Source: Lachnospiraceae bacterium
Lineage (GTDB): Bacteria; Bacillota; Clostridia; Lachnospirales; Lachnospiraceae
Reading direction: 5' to 3'
Assembly: GCA_024698705.1 (NCBI GenBank)
Contig: JAILQX010000014.1
Coordinates: forward strand, 1-38,898
DNA: 38,898 bases
Positions 1 to 8,636 of the stretch are shown here, piece after piece (position 1 is the stretch's first letter; each line of letters begins with the position of its first letter). The position numbers and the translations under genes were made by a program. Under the pieces are notes generated by a model. It ran no database searches, was not told the origin of the DNA, and saw nothing but the letters and a program-made list of their open reading frames with translations.

Positions 1-1
1 G

Positions 2-1639
2 CTTAAAAAAACGGCTGTACTTGCACTCGTATTTCTGATCGTTTATCTATTGCTTAATTACATAGCAAGCGCATTCTATGATGTGGCCTATACTGATGCG
101 ATCAAAACCGATATGGATAATCTTGTCACAGATCTTGATAACCCAGAATACTTTTTAAGCGATACTAAGGAAAGGCTTGATCTTAAGCTTGGTATAAGAT
201 GTGAAGAAGGATATTTTGACGGTATAAGATACATAAGAGTGGTTGACATAAAATCAAATAAGGTCATAGCAGATTCAAGCTACAGGGCATATATGTTTTT
301 AAGAAATGATGATCCTGATAAGAAATCCGATATCTATATCTGTGATCCATCTTATTTTGACACAAGACTTCTGCCGTATGAGGATGATGAGAATATCTTC
401 TATACATACAGCATAGAAAATGCAGAACTAAAATGCGAGCCTCATTACTTTAACTATGATGCGCCTTATTATGTCTTTAAGCTTAAAGATGTATATATAA
501 ACGGAAATCGCTTTCTACCGGGAAAGCTTGTGATAACTAAAGAGTTTCCGGACGCAGGTCCTGACATATTAAATGAGTCTGAATTTATCGAGGAAGCAGA
601 TCTCACTCCCGACAGCACTGATGGCTATGAGCATGTAACTGACAGCGATAAGATATCCGCATTTGTCAGAGTAGGTACCTGCCAGTCCGATATAGAGTTC
701 TTTGGCGACAGCTTAAATAGCTCATATCTTGAAAGAGACGTGACTGTGACAAAACATAAAAATGACGGTTCAATGTTTGGATCAGTTGTTGTCATCACAA
801 GCAGAGTCTATGTAGATGAAAATGATAATTCATACATGATCGAGAGCTTTTCGCACTCGTCTTATGACAGCAGTTTCGGTTTCATACTTAATCGGATCCT
901 TAGTCCTGTCTTTGTGATCATATTTATTTTTTCTCTTATAAGGACGATATTTGCTTACAGAAAACAAAGCAATATATATGAACAGGCAGAATACAGACGC
1001 ACACTCATGAACTCCATGGCTCACGACCTCAAGTCTCCTCTTGCCGCTATGCGAGGTTATGCGGAGAATCTTAAAGAAAATCTGAACAGTGAAAAGAAGG
1101 ATCATTACGCTGACTGCATCTTAAAAAATGCTGACTATATGAACAGACTCATCACCGATAATCTTAATCTGTTAAAGTTTGAATATGATCCGATAAAACC
1201 GGGAAAAGATAAGGTCGATCTTATAGAAGTAGCACGAGAACTGACGGAGAAATATATGCCTTTAATAAATGAGAAAAATGTCACACTCTCATTAAACGGC
1301 TCATATATCATAAAGGGGAACGGGGCGCAGCTTATGACGGCAGTTGAAAATCTCATTTCAAACGCTGTCAGATATGTAAATGAAAAAGGGGAGATAAACA
1401 TAAACGGCACTAAAAGAGAATTTTCTGTTTCAAACACGGTTTCTACCCTGCCGGATATGAATCCTGAGGAGCTCTTTAAGCCTTTTGTCAAAGGTGATGA
1501 GAGCCGTTCAAACGAAAACGGCAGCGGACTCGGGCTTTCGATAGCTAAGAATATATTTGACAGACACAAATTCAAATCCTTGATCAGATATGATACTATA
1601 GACGGAGCGGAACGCTTTAACGTCACCGTAAGATCATAA
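2..1639 (+). CDS. Sensor histidine kinase, 5' end outside window
   Basis: Membrane-bound sensor kinase of a two-component system. The frame is already open at base 2 and reads a hydrophobic segment (LALVFLIVYLLL) with no start codon before it, so the gene begins left of the window. Counting from the TTG at 50, there is an extracytoplasmic region of about 260 residues, a second membrane helix near 280-300, the phosphoacceptor helix with H325 in MAHDLKSPL (base 1022), an N box (ENLISNAVRY, near 430) and a G2 box (GSGLGLSIAK, near 495). The usual DxGxG G1 box is not evident; a SNTVS stretch occupies its place. I do not recognise the sensor domain. The stop lies 18 bases before the symporter start, so the two genes are probably co-transcribed. 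The response regulator is expected just upstream, outside the window (inference). Confidence 0.93.
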   Translation, partial: LKKTAVLALVFLIVYLLLNYIASAFYDVAYTDAIKTDMDNLVTDLDNPEYFLSDTKERLDLKLGIRCEEGYFDGIRYIRVVDIKSNKVIADSSYRAYMFLRNDDPDKKSDIYICDPSYFDTRLLPYEDDENIFYTYSIENAELKCEPHYFNYDAPYYVFKLKDVYINGNRFLPGKLVITKEFPDAGPDILNESEFIEEADLTPDSTDGYEHVTDSDKISAFVRVGTCQSDIEFFGDSLNSSYLERDVTVTKHKNDGSMFGSVVVITSRVYVDENDNSYMIESFSHSSYDSSFGFILNRILSPVFVIIFIFSLIRTIFAYRKQSNIYEQAEYRRTLMNSMAHDLKSPLAAMRGYAENLKENLNSEKKDHYADCILKNADYMNRLITDNLNLLKFEYDPIKPGKDKVDLIEVARELTEKYMPLINEKNVTLSLNGSYIIKGNGAQLMTAVENLISNAVRYVNEKGEININGTKREFSVSNTVSTLPDMNPEELFKPFVKGDESRSNENGSGLGLSIAKNIFDRHKFKSLIRYDTIDGAERFNVTVRS

Positions 1640-1657
1640 AAAGGATTAGGATTTATC

Positions 1658-3028
1658 ATGGAAAAAAGAGAAAAACTTGGTAGCAGACTGGGTTTCATCC
1701 TGTTAAGTGCAGGATGTGCGATAGGTCTTGGAAATGTATGGAAGTTTCCCTACATAACGGGTCAGTACGGCGGAGGTGTATTCCTCATACTCTACTTTTT
1801 GATGCTTGTCATGTTCGGAATACCCGTTATGACAATGGAATTTGCCATAGGAAGAGCCTCGCAGAAAGCTCCTGTCAGGATGTATGACGATCTTGAGCCT
1901 GAAAAGAGCAAATGGCACATACACGGTATTGTCGGAATGATCGGATGCATAATGTTAATGATGTACTATGCGGTCGTTGCGGGATGGATAGTCAGATATT
2001 TTGTAAAATTCGTGTGCGGTGATTTTACCGGAGCAACACCCAATATGATCGGTGATAAATTTGCTTCCATGCTTGCCTCTCCAGCCATAAATATAGTTTA
2101 TCTGGCAATCGTGGTCATAATAAGCTTCACTGTTCTGGCGATAGGCTTGCAGGGAGGACTTGAGAGGATAACAAAATACATGATGGTGGCACTTCTTCTC
2201 ATTATGGTAGTACTTGCCATCAACTCATTCACTATGTCCGGCAGCAAAGAAGGATTAAGTTTCTTTCTTCTGCCTGACTTGGATCGGACTTTAGATATCG
2301 GCTTTACAAACGTTTTGATGGGTGCTCTGAATCAAGCATTCTTCACACTCAGCATCGGTATCGGTTCGATGGCTGTATTTGGGAGCTACATTAACAAGGA
2401 AAGAAGCCTGCTGGGCGAATCGGTTAACATAACTATTCTTGATACATTTGTTGCGATAACTGCAGGCCTGATCATGTTCCCTGCATGTTTCTCATACGGC
2501 ATCGATGTCAGTGCCGGTCCGAGCCTTTTATTTGTAACAATGCCGAATGTATTTGCAAATATGAGTCTTGGAAGACTCTGGGGAAGTCTGTTTTTCCTGT
2601 TCATGAGCTTTGCCGCTCTTTCAACAGCCTTTGCGGTATATGAAAACATTATTGCCAATGTCATGGAGCTTACGGGTATGAACAGAAAAAAAACATGTCT
2701 GATATGCGGTATCGGCATGTTCATTCTCGCACTTCCCTGTGCGCTTGGCTTCAATGTATGGTCTGATTTTATGCCTTTCGGGGAAGGCAGCGGTGTACTC
2801 GATCTGGAAGACTTTATCGTTTCCAATCTTTTACTCCCTATAGGCGCGATCGTATATGTTCTCTTCTGTACTATACGCTGCGGCTGGGGATGGGACAGCT
2901 TTATCAAGGAAGCCAATGCCGGCAAGGGCTTAAAGATGCCATACTGGCTGAAGAATTACATGAGGTTCTTCGTACCTGTAGTTTTAATGGTCATCCTGAT
3001 AGCAGGCCTTATCGGATTCTTTAAATGA
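1658..3028 (+). CDS. NSS-family sodium-dependent symporter
   Basis: Predicted inner-membrane Na+-coupled transporter of the neurotransmitter:sodium symporter (SNF/NSS, LeuT-like) family, which usually carries amino acids or related amines. At 456 residues with about 11-12 hydrophobic helices it has the normal bacterial length. The first helix carries the family hallmark AIGLGNVWKFPY, whose unwound centre forms the sodium and substrate sites, followed by a GGGVFL segment and TMEFAIGRAS. The substrate cannot be read from sequence. Only a weak AAAAGGA-like ribosome site precedes the ATG. It follows the kinase gene by 18 bases and ends at a hairpin terminator, so the pair forms the end of an operon; the kinase may control this transporter (inference). 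Confidence 0.93.
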   Translation: MEKREKLGSRLGFILLSAGCAIGLGNVWKFPYITGQYGGGVFLILYFLMLVMFGIPVMTMEFAIGRASQKAPVRMYDDLEPEKSKWHIHGIVGMIGCIMLMMYYAVVAGWIVRYFVKFVCGDFTGATPNMIGDKFASMLASPAINIVYLAIVVIISFTVLAIGLQGGLERITKYMMVALLLIMVVLAINSFTMSGSKEGLSFFLLPDLDRTLDIGFTNVLMGALNQAFFTLSIGIGSMAVFGSYINKERSLLGESVNITILDTFVAITAGLIMFPACFSYGIDVSAGPSLLFVTMPNVFANMSLGRLWGSLFFLFMSFAALSTAFAVYENIIANVMELTGMNRKKTCLICGIGMFILALPCALGFNVWSDFMPFGEGSGVLDLEDFIVSNLLLPIGAIVYVLFCTIRCGWGWDSFIKEANAGKGLKMPYWLKNYMRFFVPVVLMVILIAGLIGFFK

Positions 3029-3055
3029 TTCATTCATACCGGGTAATGTGAAAGT

Positions 3056-3090
3056 AAGCACTTGCGGATTCCGTGAGTGCTTCTTTTAAT
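3056..3090 (+). terminator. Rho-independent terminator after symporter
   Basis: The arms AAGCACT and AGTGCTT (3056-3062 and 3076-3082) extend inward through two G-T wobbles to CGG/CCG with an ATT loop, making a stem of about 12 bp. CTTTTAAT follows. It lies 28 bases after the symporter stop. Confidence 0.7.
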
Positions 3091-3109
3091 CTGTATGCAT
3101 TCCAAACAT

Positions 3110-3148
3110 ATAAAAAACTGCAAACCCGTATAAACACTGGGTTTGCAG
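3110..3148 (-). terminator. Terminator of the six-tRNA operon
   Basis: On the minus strand a perfect 10-bp stem CTGCAAACCC/GGGTTTGCAG (3118-3148) with an 11-nt loop is followed directly by TTTTTTATA. It lies 15 bases beyond the tRNA-Lys 3' end. Confidence 0.9.
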
Positions 3149-3163
3149 CCTCTTAAAATCTCA

Positions 3164-3236
3164 TGAGACATCGGGGATTCGAACCCCGGACAACTTGATT
3201 AAAAGTCAAGTGCTCTACCACCTGAGCTAATATCCC
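3164..3236 (-). tRNA. tRNA-Lys(TTT)
   Basis: A cloverleaf is readable on the minus strand: acceptor GGGATAT pairs with ATGTCTC (one G-T and one T-G wobble), the anticodon stem CTTGA/TCAAG holds loop CTTTTAA (anticodon TTT), and the T arm is CGGGG-TTCGAAT-CCCCG. The discriminator is A. CCA is not encoded. It is the last tRNA of the operon. Confidence 0.96.
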
Positions 3237-3294
3237 ACAACTGATAATGATTTATAATGTCCTAAGGACATTATCCGATACACAGGTACTTTAA

Positions 3295-3366
3295 CTGGGC
3301 TAACTGGATTCGAACCAGCGAATACAGCAGTCAAAGTGCTGTGCCTTACCGCTTGGCGATAGCCCA
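3295..3366 (-). tRNA. tRNA-Gln(TTG)
   Basis: Acceptor TGGGCTA/TAGCCCA gives the U1-A72 pair with discriminator G that is typical of tRNA-Gln. The anticodon stem CAGCA/TGCTG holds loop CTTTGAC (anticodon TTG). CCA is not encoded. Confidence 0.96.
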
Positions 3367-3413
3367 TTATGAATGGTACTAACGACCATAACCTTCACCT
3401 TAGCAAAGGTAAG

Positions 3414-3488
3414 GGTGGATACAGGGACTCGAACCCTGGGCCTCCAGAGCCACAATCTGGCGCGCTAACCAACTGCGCTATACCCACC
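3414..3488 (-). tRNA. tRNA-His(GTG)
   Basis: The anticodon stem CCAGA/TCTGG holds loop TTGTGGC (anticodon GTG). The extra G at position -1 opposite discriminator C, the identity element of tRNA-His, is encoded (3488 and 3414). Acceptor is GTGGGTA/TATCCAC. CCA is not encoded. Confidence 0.96.
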
Positions 3489-3559
3489 ATGCTTCATGCC
3501 AACTCTGTTCAGAGACCGGACAAAGAAAAAAACGAATCAGTGGTTAACTAATTCGTAAA

Positions 3560-3633
<74 letters not shown>

Positions 3634-3673
3634 TTAGCGGTTAAACCACAAATCAGTCATTACAAACTGATAA

Positions 3674-3744
3674 AGCAGGTGATGGGAATCGAACCCACGT
3701 ATCTAGCTTGGAAGGCTAGTGTTCTACCATTGAACTACACCTGC
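3674..3744 (-). tRNA. tRNA-Gly(TCC)
   Basis: Acceptor GCAGGTG/CACCTGC is perfect. The anticodon stem CTAGC/GCTAG holds loop CTTCCAA (anticodon TCC). Discriminator is T; CCA is not encoded. Confidence 0.96.
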
Positions 3745-3773
3745 ATAAAATAATTATTTACCCCATACCACAG

Positions 3774-3848
3774 TCGGGGTGACAGGATTCGAACCTGCGA
3801 CCTCCTGGTCCCAAACCAGGCGCTCTAGCCAAGCTGAGCCACACCCCG
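3774..3848 (-). tRNA. tRNA-Pro(TGG)
   Basis: Acceptor CGGGGTG/CACCCCG is perfect. The anticodon stem CCTGG/CCAGG holds loop TTTGGGA (anticodon TGG). Discriminator is A; CCA is not encoded. It is the first tRNA after the operon promoter, about 20 bases downstream of the -10 box. Confidence 0.96.
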
Positions 3849-3867
3849 AGTTCGTGACGCAAGTTAT

Positions 3868-3896
3868 ATTATATGGAAATGCATTATTATTGTCAA
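3868..3896 (-). promoter_or_regulatory. Consensus sigma-A promoter of the tRNA operon
   Basis: The minus strand reads TTGACA (3896-3891), a 17-bp spacer, then TATAAT (3873-3868): both hexamers match consensus exactly at optimal spacing. The predicted start is near 3861, about 12 bases before tRNA-Pro. Confidence 0.92.
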
Positions 3897-3911
3897 TAGT
3901 TTTTTGAATTC

Positions 3912-3949
3912 TTTGCATCATTGACGCCAAACTTATTTGCATCATTGAC
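3912..3949. repeat. Two 14-bp direct repeats upstream of tRNA promoter
   Basis: TTTGCATCATTGAC occurs at 3912-3925 and again at 3936-3949, 24 bp apart. The copies lie upstream of the -35 box of the tRNA promoter and downstream of the phosphoesterase gene. They could bind an activator, or be a chance AT-rich duplication. Confidence 0.7.
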
Positions 3950-3970
3950 ACTTTTTATCCTAAAAAATAC

Positions 3971-4456
3971 CTAAGAACAGAATTTGAGTTCAAAATGAGC
4001 TTCTCCGTCATCATCCACCGTCATGATGATATACGTCGGCTTTCTGCCCTCCTGTCTCGGATATGTCAGGCTGCCGGGATTTATAACGGTCAATGTATCG
4101 TCCTGCTCTATTACGGGCTTGTGTGTATGTCCGTACATGACTATGTCTATGCCGCGGCTCTTGGCCTCATCCTTGAGGATCTCATTGCCCATCGATACAT
4201 AATAATTATGTCCGTGGGTAAGCCAGATCTTATATCTTCCGATATTGAACTCTATGTCCGCAGGTATGTCAGAAAAGAAATCACAGTTTCCGCTGACCAT
4301 TTTCACGGGACATCTCGCCGCCTCGTTGATGATATATTCACTGCCTTCTATATCACCGCAGTGTATGACCATATCCAATGGTGCAAGCCGTTCGCACAAC
4401 TGCACATACAGGTCATTTTTCCTGTGTGTATCGCTCACTATAAGTATCTTCATCAT
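3971..4456 (-). CDS. yfcE: YfcE/MJ0936-type metallophosphoesterase
   Basis: Small cytoplasmic calcineurin-like phosphodiesterase of 161 residues, the normal length for the YfcE/MJ0936 family. All metal-binding blocks are visible in order: SDTHR (D8, H10), HCGD, GNCD, THGH and GHTH. Known members hydrolyse simple phosphodiesters; the physiological substrate is unknown. The ATG overlaps the end of rdgB by four bases, so translation is probably coupled. A second in-frame ATG three bases later is equally possible. Pairing of rdgB with this family in one operon is common in Firmicutes (from memory). Confidence 0.9.
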   Translation of the reverse strand: MMKILIVSDTHRKNDLYVQLCERLAPLDMVIHCGDIEGSEYIINEAARCPVKMVSGNCDFFSDIPADIEFNIGRYKIWLTHGHNYYVSMGNEILKDEAKSRGIDIVMYGHTHKPVIEQDDTLTVINPGSLTYPRQEGRKPTYIIMTVDDDGEAHFELKFCS

Positions 4457-5067
4457 TGTTCTTCAATCGCACTCCGAAGCTTATGCTTCATGTCCTCAAG
4501 TGCCTTCCCCCTATGGCTTATCCTGTTCTTCTCATCCGGGTCGAGTTCCGCCGAATAACAGCCTCTGTCCGGAAGGTAGAATATAGGATCGTATCCGAAA
4601 CCATGCTCGCCCTTTTCTTCGTATCCGATGCGTCCCTCGTAGGTCTTGACGCTGTCCAGCCTTCTTCCGTCCGGAAGGACTGCCGCTATCGCGCATACAA
4701 ATCTCGCGCTTCTCTTCTCGTCCTCAACGCCTTCCATCCTTTGTATGATGTTGGCATTCTTTATGCTGTACGGTGTATCCTCCCCCATATATCTGGCCGA
4801 ATATATACCCGGCTCTCCGTTCAGTGCATCCACGACCAGACCCGAATCGTCTGCCAGTACGATGGCCTCCATGCCCGCCTCTTTGGCTTTCCCCGCAACA
4901 GCCTCGGCTTTCAGGTATGCATTTTCAAGAAATGTGGTCCCGTCTTCCACAACATCGGTATAAATGCCGGCTTCCTTCATGGACAGTACTTCCACGTTCA
5001 CATCAGCCATGATCTCTCGGATCTCTCTCATTTTCCCCATATTGCCGGTTGCAAATATCAGTTTCAT
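4453..5067 (-). CDS. rdgB: XTP/dITP diphosphatase (HAM1/RdgB)
   Basis: House-cleaning nucleotide pyrophosphatase that removes XTP, ITP and dITP from the nucleotide pool. The 204-residue protein has the substrate-binding start FATGNMGK, the catalytic DDSGLVVDAL segment, the SARYMGE loop, the GFGYDPIFY block near residue 160 and ISHRGKAL near the end. A GGAAGGG ribosome site lies about 8 bases before the ATG. The gene follows the methyltransferase by 48 bases and overlaps the phosphoesterase gene by 4. Confidence 0.95.
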   Translation of the reverse strand: MKLIFATGNMGKMREIREIMADVNVEVLSMKEAGIYTDVVEDGTTFLENAYLKAEAVAGKAKEAGMEAIVLADDSGLVVDALNGEPGIYSARYMGEDTPYSIKNANIIQRMEGVEDEKRSARFVCAIAAVLPDGRRLDSVKTYEGRIGYEEKGEHGFGYDPIFYLPDRGCYSAELDPDEKNRISHRGKALEDMKHKLRSAIEEQ

Positions 5068-5115
5068 CGTATTTCCCTTCCTATTCGGCGTCTGCCTTTA
5101 TCAGCATCCGCTTCC

Positions 5116-6276
5116 TTATGTCGGCATCTGTTTTCTGGGCGGCTTCGGGCCCATGAACTGATAGAAATAAGTCTTCATCATGCCGTTGTATATCTTGCGG
5201 TTCTTATCGGCCTTTCTTCCGATGTAACGCTCCGCCTGTTCGTAAGCCGTGATCAGATACATCGACCAGCTGTCCAGCGCTTTGTATCTCTCGCCTATGG
5301 TCGTATACAGCCCCGCCAGTTCCTCCTTGTCCATCAGTCGTTCGCCGTAAGGAGGATTGGTGATAATAAATCCGTATTTCTTCGGATGCGAAAGCATGGC
5401 CACATCACGCTTCTGCCAGTGTATGAGGCCTTCCACGCCTGCCATTGCCGCATTCTGTCTGGCTATCGCTACCATCTTGTCATCAATATCATAGCCCTGG
5501 ATATCCATATCTGCAGGGATGCTCACTTCTTCCTTCGCTTCCTCGAAACAATCACACCAGAGCTTACCGTCTATGATATGACTCCAGCTCTCAGCTGTAA
5601 AGTGCCTGTTCATACCCGGAGCCATATTGGCTGCTATCATAGCCGCCTCTATGGGAAATGTTCCCGACCCGCAGAACGGATCCACAAGTATCCTGTCCTT
5701 CTTCCACGGGGTCAGCATGATCAACGCCGCAGCAAGATTTTCCGCTATCGGAGCCTTTGCCGTGAGTTTCCGGTAGCCCCTTTTGTGGAGCGATTCACCG
5801 GTCGTGTCTATACCGACCGTGACCTCGTCCTTGAGTAAGAATACCCTCACCGGAAAGCTCATTCCGTCCTCCGGAAAATGTGTTATCCCGTAATGCGCAC
5901 TCATCCTGTCGACCATGGCTTTCTTCATGACCGACTGGATATCCGACGGACTGAACAATGCGCTTTTAACGCTTGCCGCCTTTGCGACCCAGAATCTGCC
6001 GTCGCGCGGTATGTACTGCTCCCACGGTATGTCCTTAGTGCCCTGAAACAGATCCTCAAAGCTCTCCGCATGAAAGCTTCCGACCTTAATAAGTATCCTT
6101 TCAGCCGTCCTGAGCCCGATATTGGCTCTGCAGACGGCTTCGTCATCACCTATAAACGTAACCCTGCCGTCGCTCACCTCACAGACATCATAACCAATAT
6201 CTGTTATTTCTTTTTTTAATACCGACTCCAGTCCGAAATGACACGGAGCCATCAATTCCATTCTGTTCATATCCAT
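5116..6276 (-). CDS. THUMP-domain N2-guanine RNA methyltransferase (RlmL/YpsC-like)
   Basis: Predicted SAM-dependent rRNA methyltransferase of 386 residues. The N-terminal part (about 45-155) fits a ferredoxin-like plus THUMP RNA-binding region, and the C-terminal Rossmann domain has the SAM-binding block VDPFCGSGTFPIEAA and the catalytic NPPYGERL motif used for N2-methylation of guanine. This is the YpsC/RlmL N-terminal type, which in E. coli modifies 23S rRNA G2445; the exact target here is inferred. There is no good ribosome site at the ATG (6276) or the next ATG (6270). The GH3 stop is only 39 bases upstream, so translation may depend on readthrough from that gene. Confidence 0.9.
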   Translation of the reverse strand: MDMNRMELMAPCHFGLESVLKKEITDIGYDVCEVSDGRVTFIGDDEAVCRANIGLRTAERILIKVGSFHAESFEDLFQGTKDIPWEQYIPRDGRFWVAKAASVKSALFSPSDIQSVMKKAMVDRMSAHYGITHFPEDGMSFPVRVFLLKDEVTVGIDTTGESLHKRGYRKLTAKAPIAENLAAALIMLTPWKKDRILVDPFCGSGTFPIEAAMIAANMAPGMNRHFTAESWSHIIDGKLWCDCFEEAKEEVSIPADMDIQGYDIDDKMVAIARQNAAMAGVEGLIHWQKRDVAMLSHPKKYGFIITNPPYGERLMDKEELAGLYTTIGERYKALDSWSMYLITAYEQAERYIGRKADKNRKIYNGMMKTYFYQFMGPKPPRKQMPT

Positions 6277-6315
6277 ATCGGACAGTTCTTATCTACAGCC
6301 TGCCCCTGCATGTTC

Positions 6316-8481
6316 TCAGATATCAATGCTCACAAAACCGCTGCCGTTATCATTTGCCGGACAGGGATTGATGCCCCCGAGGCTGGCTGTGATCTTTGCG
6401 CCACTGCCGTCACTGACTCTGTTACCGTCTTTATCAATAACAACCCACGCTCTGTTGGGTATCTTAACTTCCACCTCTTTAGTCTCGCCCGCTTCAATAC
6501 TGAAACGCTTAAATGCGGCCAGTTTAGCATTGTCAACTTCATTGTCGCTGTTTACATGCACATAGATCTGCAAAACATCCTCTGTCGCACATCTGCCTTT
6601 GTTGCTTACCTTAACTTTGACGGTCATGTCCGTATCCGAAAGTGTCTCATAAGCCTTGCGTGCATCGCTAAAGTCAATGCTGCCTGCCTTTGAGGCCATT
6701 TCGCTGTATGTCTTATCCGCGCTTACGGATTCAACCACGTTATCCGCATATGTAAGTCCATATCCGAAGGGATAGAGCGGTGTGCCCTTGAAGTACCTGT
6801 AGGTCCTTCCCTTCATGTTGTAATCCTCAAAGGAAGGCATCTTTTCAAGGTCTTCATTTTTATAAAACGTAAGGGGCAGTTTGCCGGAAGGTGAAATCTC
6901 GCCGAAAAGGATATCGGCTACGGTCTTTCCGCCTTGAGCTCCGGGATACCAGCACTGTACGACTGCGTCTGCCTTTTCATCAGCAACGCTCATATCGATG
7001 GCAGAGCCGGCCATCATGCAGACTATAACAGGCTTTCCTACAGCCAGTACCGCACCGAGCAGTCTCCGCTGTCCGGGAGGGAGCATAAGATCTCTCTTGT
7101 CACCTGATGCGTATGCATTTCCTGTGTCGCCCTCTTCTCCTTCAAGTGTTTCATCTAGGCCGAGGCACAAGATGACCACATCGGAATTCATGGCTACGAT
7201 CTTTGCTTCCGCGATCCTGTCATCTTCCTTTGCGAGGAACTCTTCTTTATCGAGGAAGAGGTGTGATCCGAGTGAATAAAGCACCCTGCAATCATCTCCG
7301 ACATAATCCTGGATCCCTTCCAGAACCGTCGTGTATCTTGAAGCCGTGCCGTGATAATTACCCATCAATGCACGTCTGCTGTCCGCGTTCGGTCCTATAA
7401 CACCTATCTTCTTATATCTGTCTTTGCTCAAGGGAAGGATGCCGTTATTCTTAAGGAGTACGATACTTTCCTCTGCGGCCTTTCTTGCCACCTTAAGATG
7501 CTCTTTGCATTCAACAACGTCGTAGCTGATGTCATCATATTCATTGTGCTCAAATTGTCCGAGCATGAATCTTGTAGTGAAAAGTCTAACGGCTGCCTTT
7601 CTGATATCCTCTTTATCTATAAGTCCCTTGTCATATGCCTCAAGGATCGATCTGTAGGTACATCCGCAATTAAGGTCACAGCCTCTCTTAAGCGCGAGTG
7701 CCGCACTTTCCTCCGGAGATGATGTGATCTTGTGATGCTCGTGGAAATCTCTTATAGCCCAGCAGTCGGATACGAAATGTCCTTCGAAATTCCATTTACC
7801 TCTGAGGACCTTTTCCATAAGATATGAATTTGCACAGCACGCCTCACCGTTGGTCCTGTTGTATGCACCCATGACAGACTCAACGTCCGCCTCGATAACA
7901 AGCGCTTCAAATGCAGGCAGATAGGTCTCCCACATATCCTTCATATTGCTCTTTGCATCAAACTCATGTCTGAGGGCTTCCGGTCCGGAATGTACCGCAA
8001 AATGCTTTGCGCAAGCGGCGATCTTAAGGAAATCTCCGTCACCTTGCAGCCCTTCAACAAATGCGACCCCGAGTCTGCTCGTGAGATAAGGGTCCTCTCC
8101 GAGTGTCTCATGACCTCTGCCCCATCTGGGATCCCTGAAAATATTGATGTTCGGTGACCACAATGTGAGACCTTTGTAGATATCCCTGTCACCCTGTGAT
8201 GAATATGCATTGTATTTGGCTCTCGCTTCCGTAGAGATAACCGTGGCTTCTTCTTTTATCAACTCATCATCCCATGTTGCAGCCATACCTATGGCTTGGG
8301 GAAATACAGTTGCCTGTCCCGCTCTTGCAACACCGTGTAAGCCCTCACTCCACCAGTTATACTCGGGTATTCCGAGCCTTTCGATAGCAGGCGCATCATA
8401 TCTGAGCTGTTCTGCCATTTCCTCGAGTGTCATTCCTCCAACCAGTTCTTCCGCCTGTTTGATCGCTTCTTCTCTGTTCAT
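6316..8481 (-). CDS. GH3 family beta-xylosidase/beta-glucosidase
   Basis: Glycoside hydrolase family 3 enzyme of 721 residues that removes terminal beta-linked sugars from short oligosaccharides. The N-terminal barrel begins with the typical YNWWSEGLHGVARAG stretch, and the nucleophile is D239 in FVSDCWAI. A middle alpha/beta domain (about 340-560) and a C-terminal fibronectin-III-like domain (about 620-715) follow. There is no signal peptide, so it acts in the cytosol on imported oligosaccharides. The neighbouring GH39 and xylulokinase genes favour xylosidase activity, but GH3 specificity cannot be fixed from motifs. The start has an AAAGGT site 5 bases upstream. The gene is divergent from the AraC regulator and its upstream region holds a direct-repeat operator at 8523-8556. 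Confidence 0.93.
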   Translation of the reverse strand: MNREEAIKQAEELVGGMTLEEMAEQLRYDAPAIERLGIPEYNWWSEGLHGVARAGQATVFPQAIGMAATWDDELIKEEATVISTEARAKYNAYSSQGDRDIYKGLTLWSPNINIFRDPRWGRGHETLGEDPYLTSRLGVAFVEGLQGDGDFLKIAACAKHFAVHSGPEALRHEFDAKSNMKDMWETYLPAFEALVIEADVESVMGAYNRTNGEACCANSYLMEKVLRGKWNFEGHFVSDCWAIRDFHEHHKITSSPEESAALALKRGCDLNCGCTYRSILEAYDKGLIDKEDIRKAAVRLFTTRFMLGQFEHNEYDDISYDVVECKEHLKVARKAAEESIVLLKNNGILPLSKDRYKKIGVIGPNADSRRALMGNYHGTASRYTTVLEGIQDYVGDDCRVLYSLGSHLFLDKEEFLAKEDDRIAEAKIVAMNSDVVILCLGLDETLEGEEGDTGNAYASGDKRDLMLPPGQRRLLGAVLAVGKPVIVCMMAGSAIDMSVADEKADAVVQCWYPGAQGGKTVADILFGEISPSGKLPLTFYKNEDLEKMPSFEDYNMKGRTYRYFKGTPLYPFGYGLTYADNVVESVSADKTYSEMASKAGSIDFSDARKAYETLSDTDMTVKVKVSNKGRCATEDVLQIYVHVNSDNEVDNAKLAAFKRFSIEAGETKEVEVKIPNRAWVVIDKDGNRVSDGSGAKITASLGGINPCPANDNGSGFVSIDI

Positions 8482-8522
8482 AATTTACCTTTCTTTCTTA
8501 TGGTTCGGCTCCGAGCCTTTGA

Positions 8523-8556
8523 CCAATATTGCTATCCACAACACATATCTTGCTAT
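8523..8556. promoter_or_regulatory. Putative AraC operator, 21-bp-phased direct repeats
   Basis: CCAATATTGCTAT (8523-8535) and CATATCTTGCTAT (8544-8556) match at 10 of 13 positions and start exactly 21 bp apart, two helical turns. The second copy covers the -35 box of the AraC gene promoter; the first lies 42 bases before the GH3 start codon. The same motif with the same spacing precedes the solute-binding protein gene (13135-13168). Assignment to the AraC protein is inferred from position. Confidence 0.6.
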
Positions 8557-8578
8557 AACACCCCAAAGCCGTTATAAT
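8550..8578 (+). promoter_or_regulatory. Promoter of the AraC-family regulator gene
   Basis: TTGCTA (8550-8555), 17-bp spacer, TATAAT (8573-8578). The predicted start is near 8585, leaving a leader of about 52 bases. The -35 box lies inside the second direct repeat, which would allow autoregulation. Confidence 0.8.
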
Positions 8579-8605
8579 CATGATAGTGGTAAGTACATGA
8601 TATTT

Positions 8606-8623
8606 GCCCGAACACTATCGGGC
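8606..8623 (+). other. Small hairpin in the araC-type leader
   Basis: GCCCGA and TCGGGC form a 6-bp stem around ACACTA, ending a few bases before the GAAGGA ribosome site of the regulator gene. It could tune ribosome access; it is short enough to be chance. Confidence 0.4.
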
Positions 8624-8636
8624 CGAAGGACAGGAT

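Noticed and set aside
4456-5838. 460-codon open frame on the plus strand
   Set aside because: It lies entirely antisense to rdgB and the RNA methyltransferase, both of which have clear family motifs. No ribosome site or domain supports it.
8482-8530. Promoter for the GH3 gene (TTGGTC-N18-CATAAG)
   Set aside because: The -10 match is weak and the predicted start would cut into the ribosome site, so I do not list it although the operator lies in the right place.
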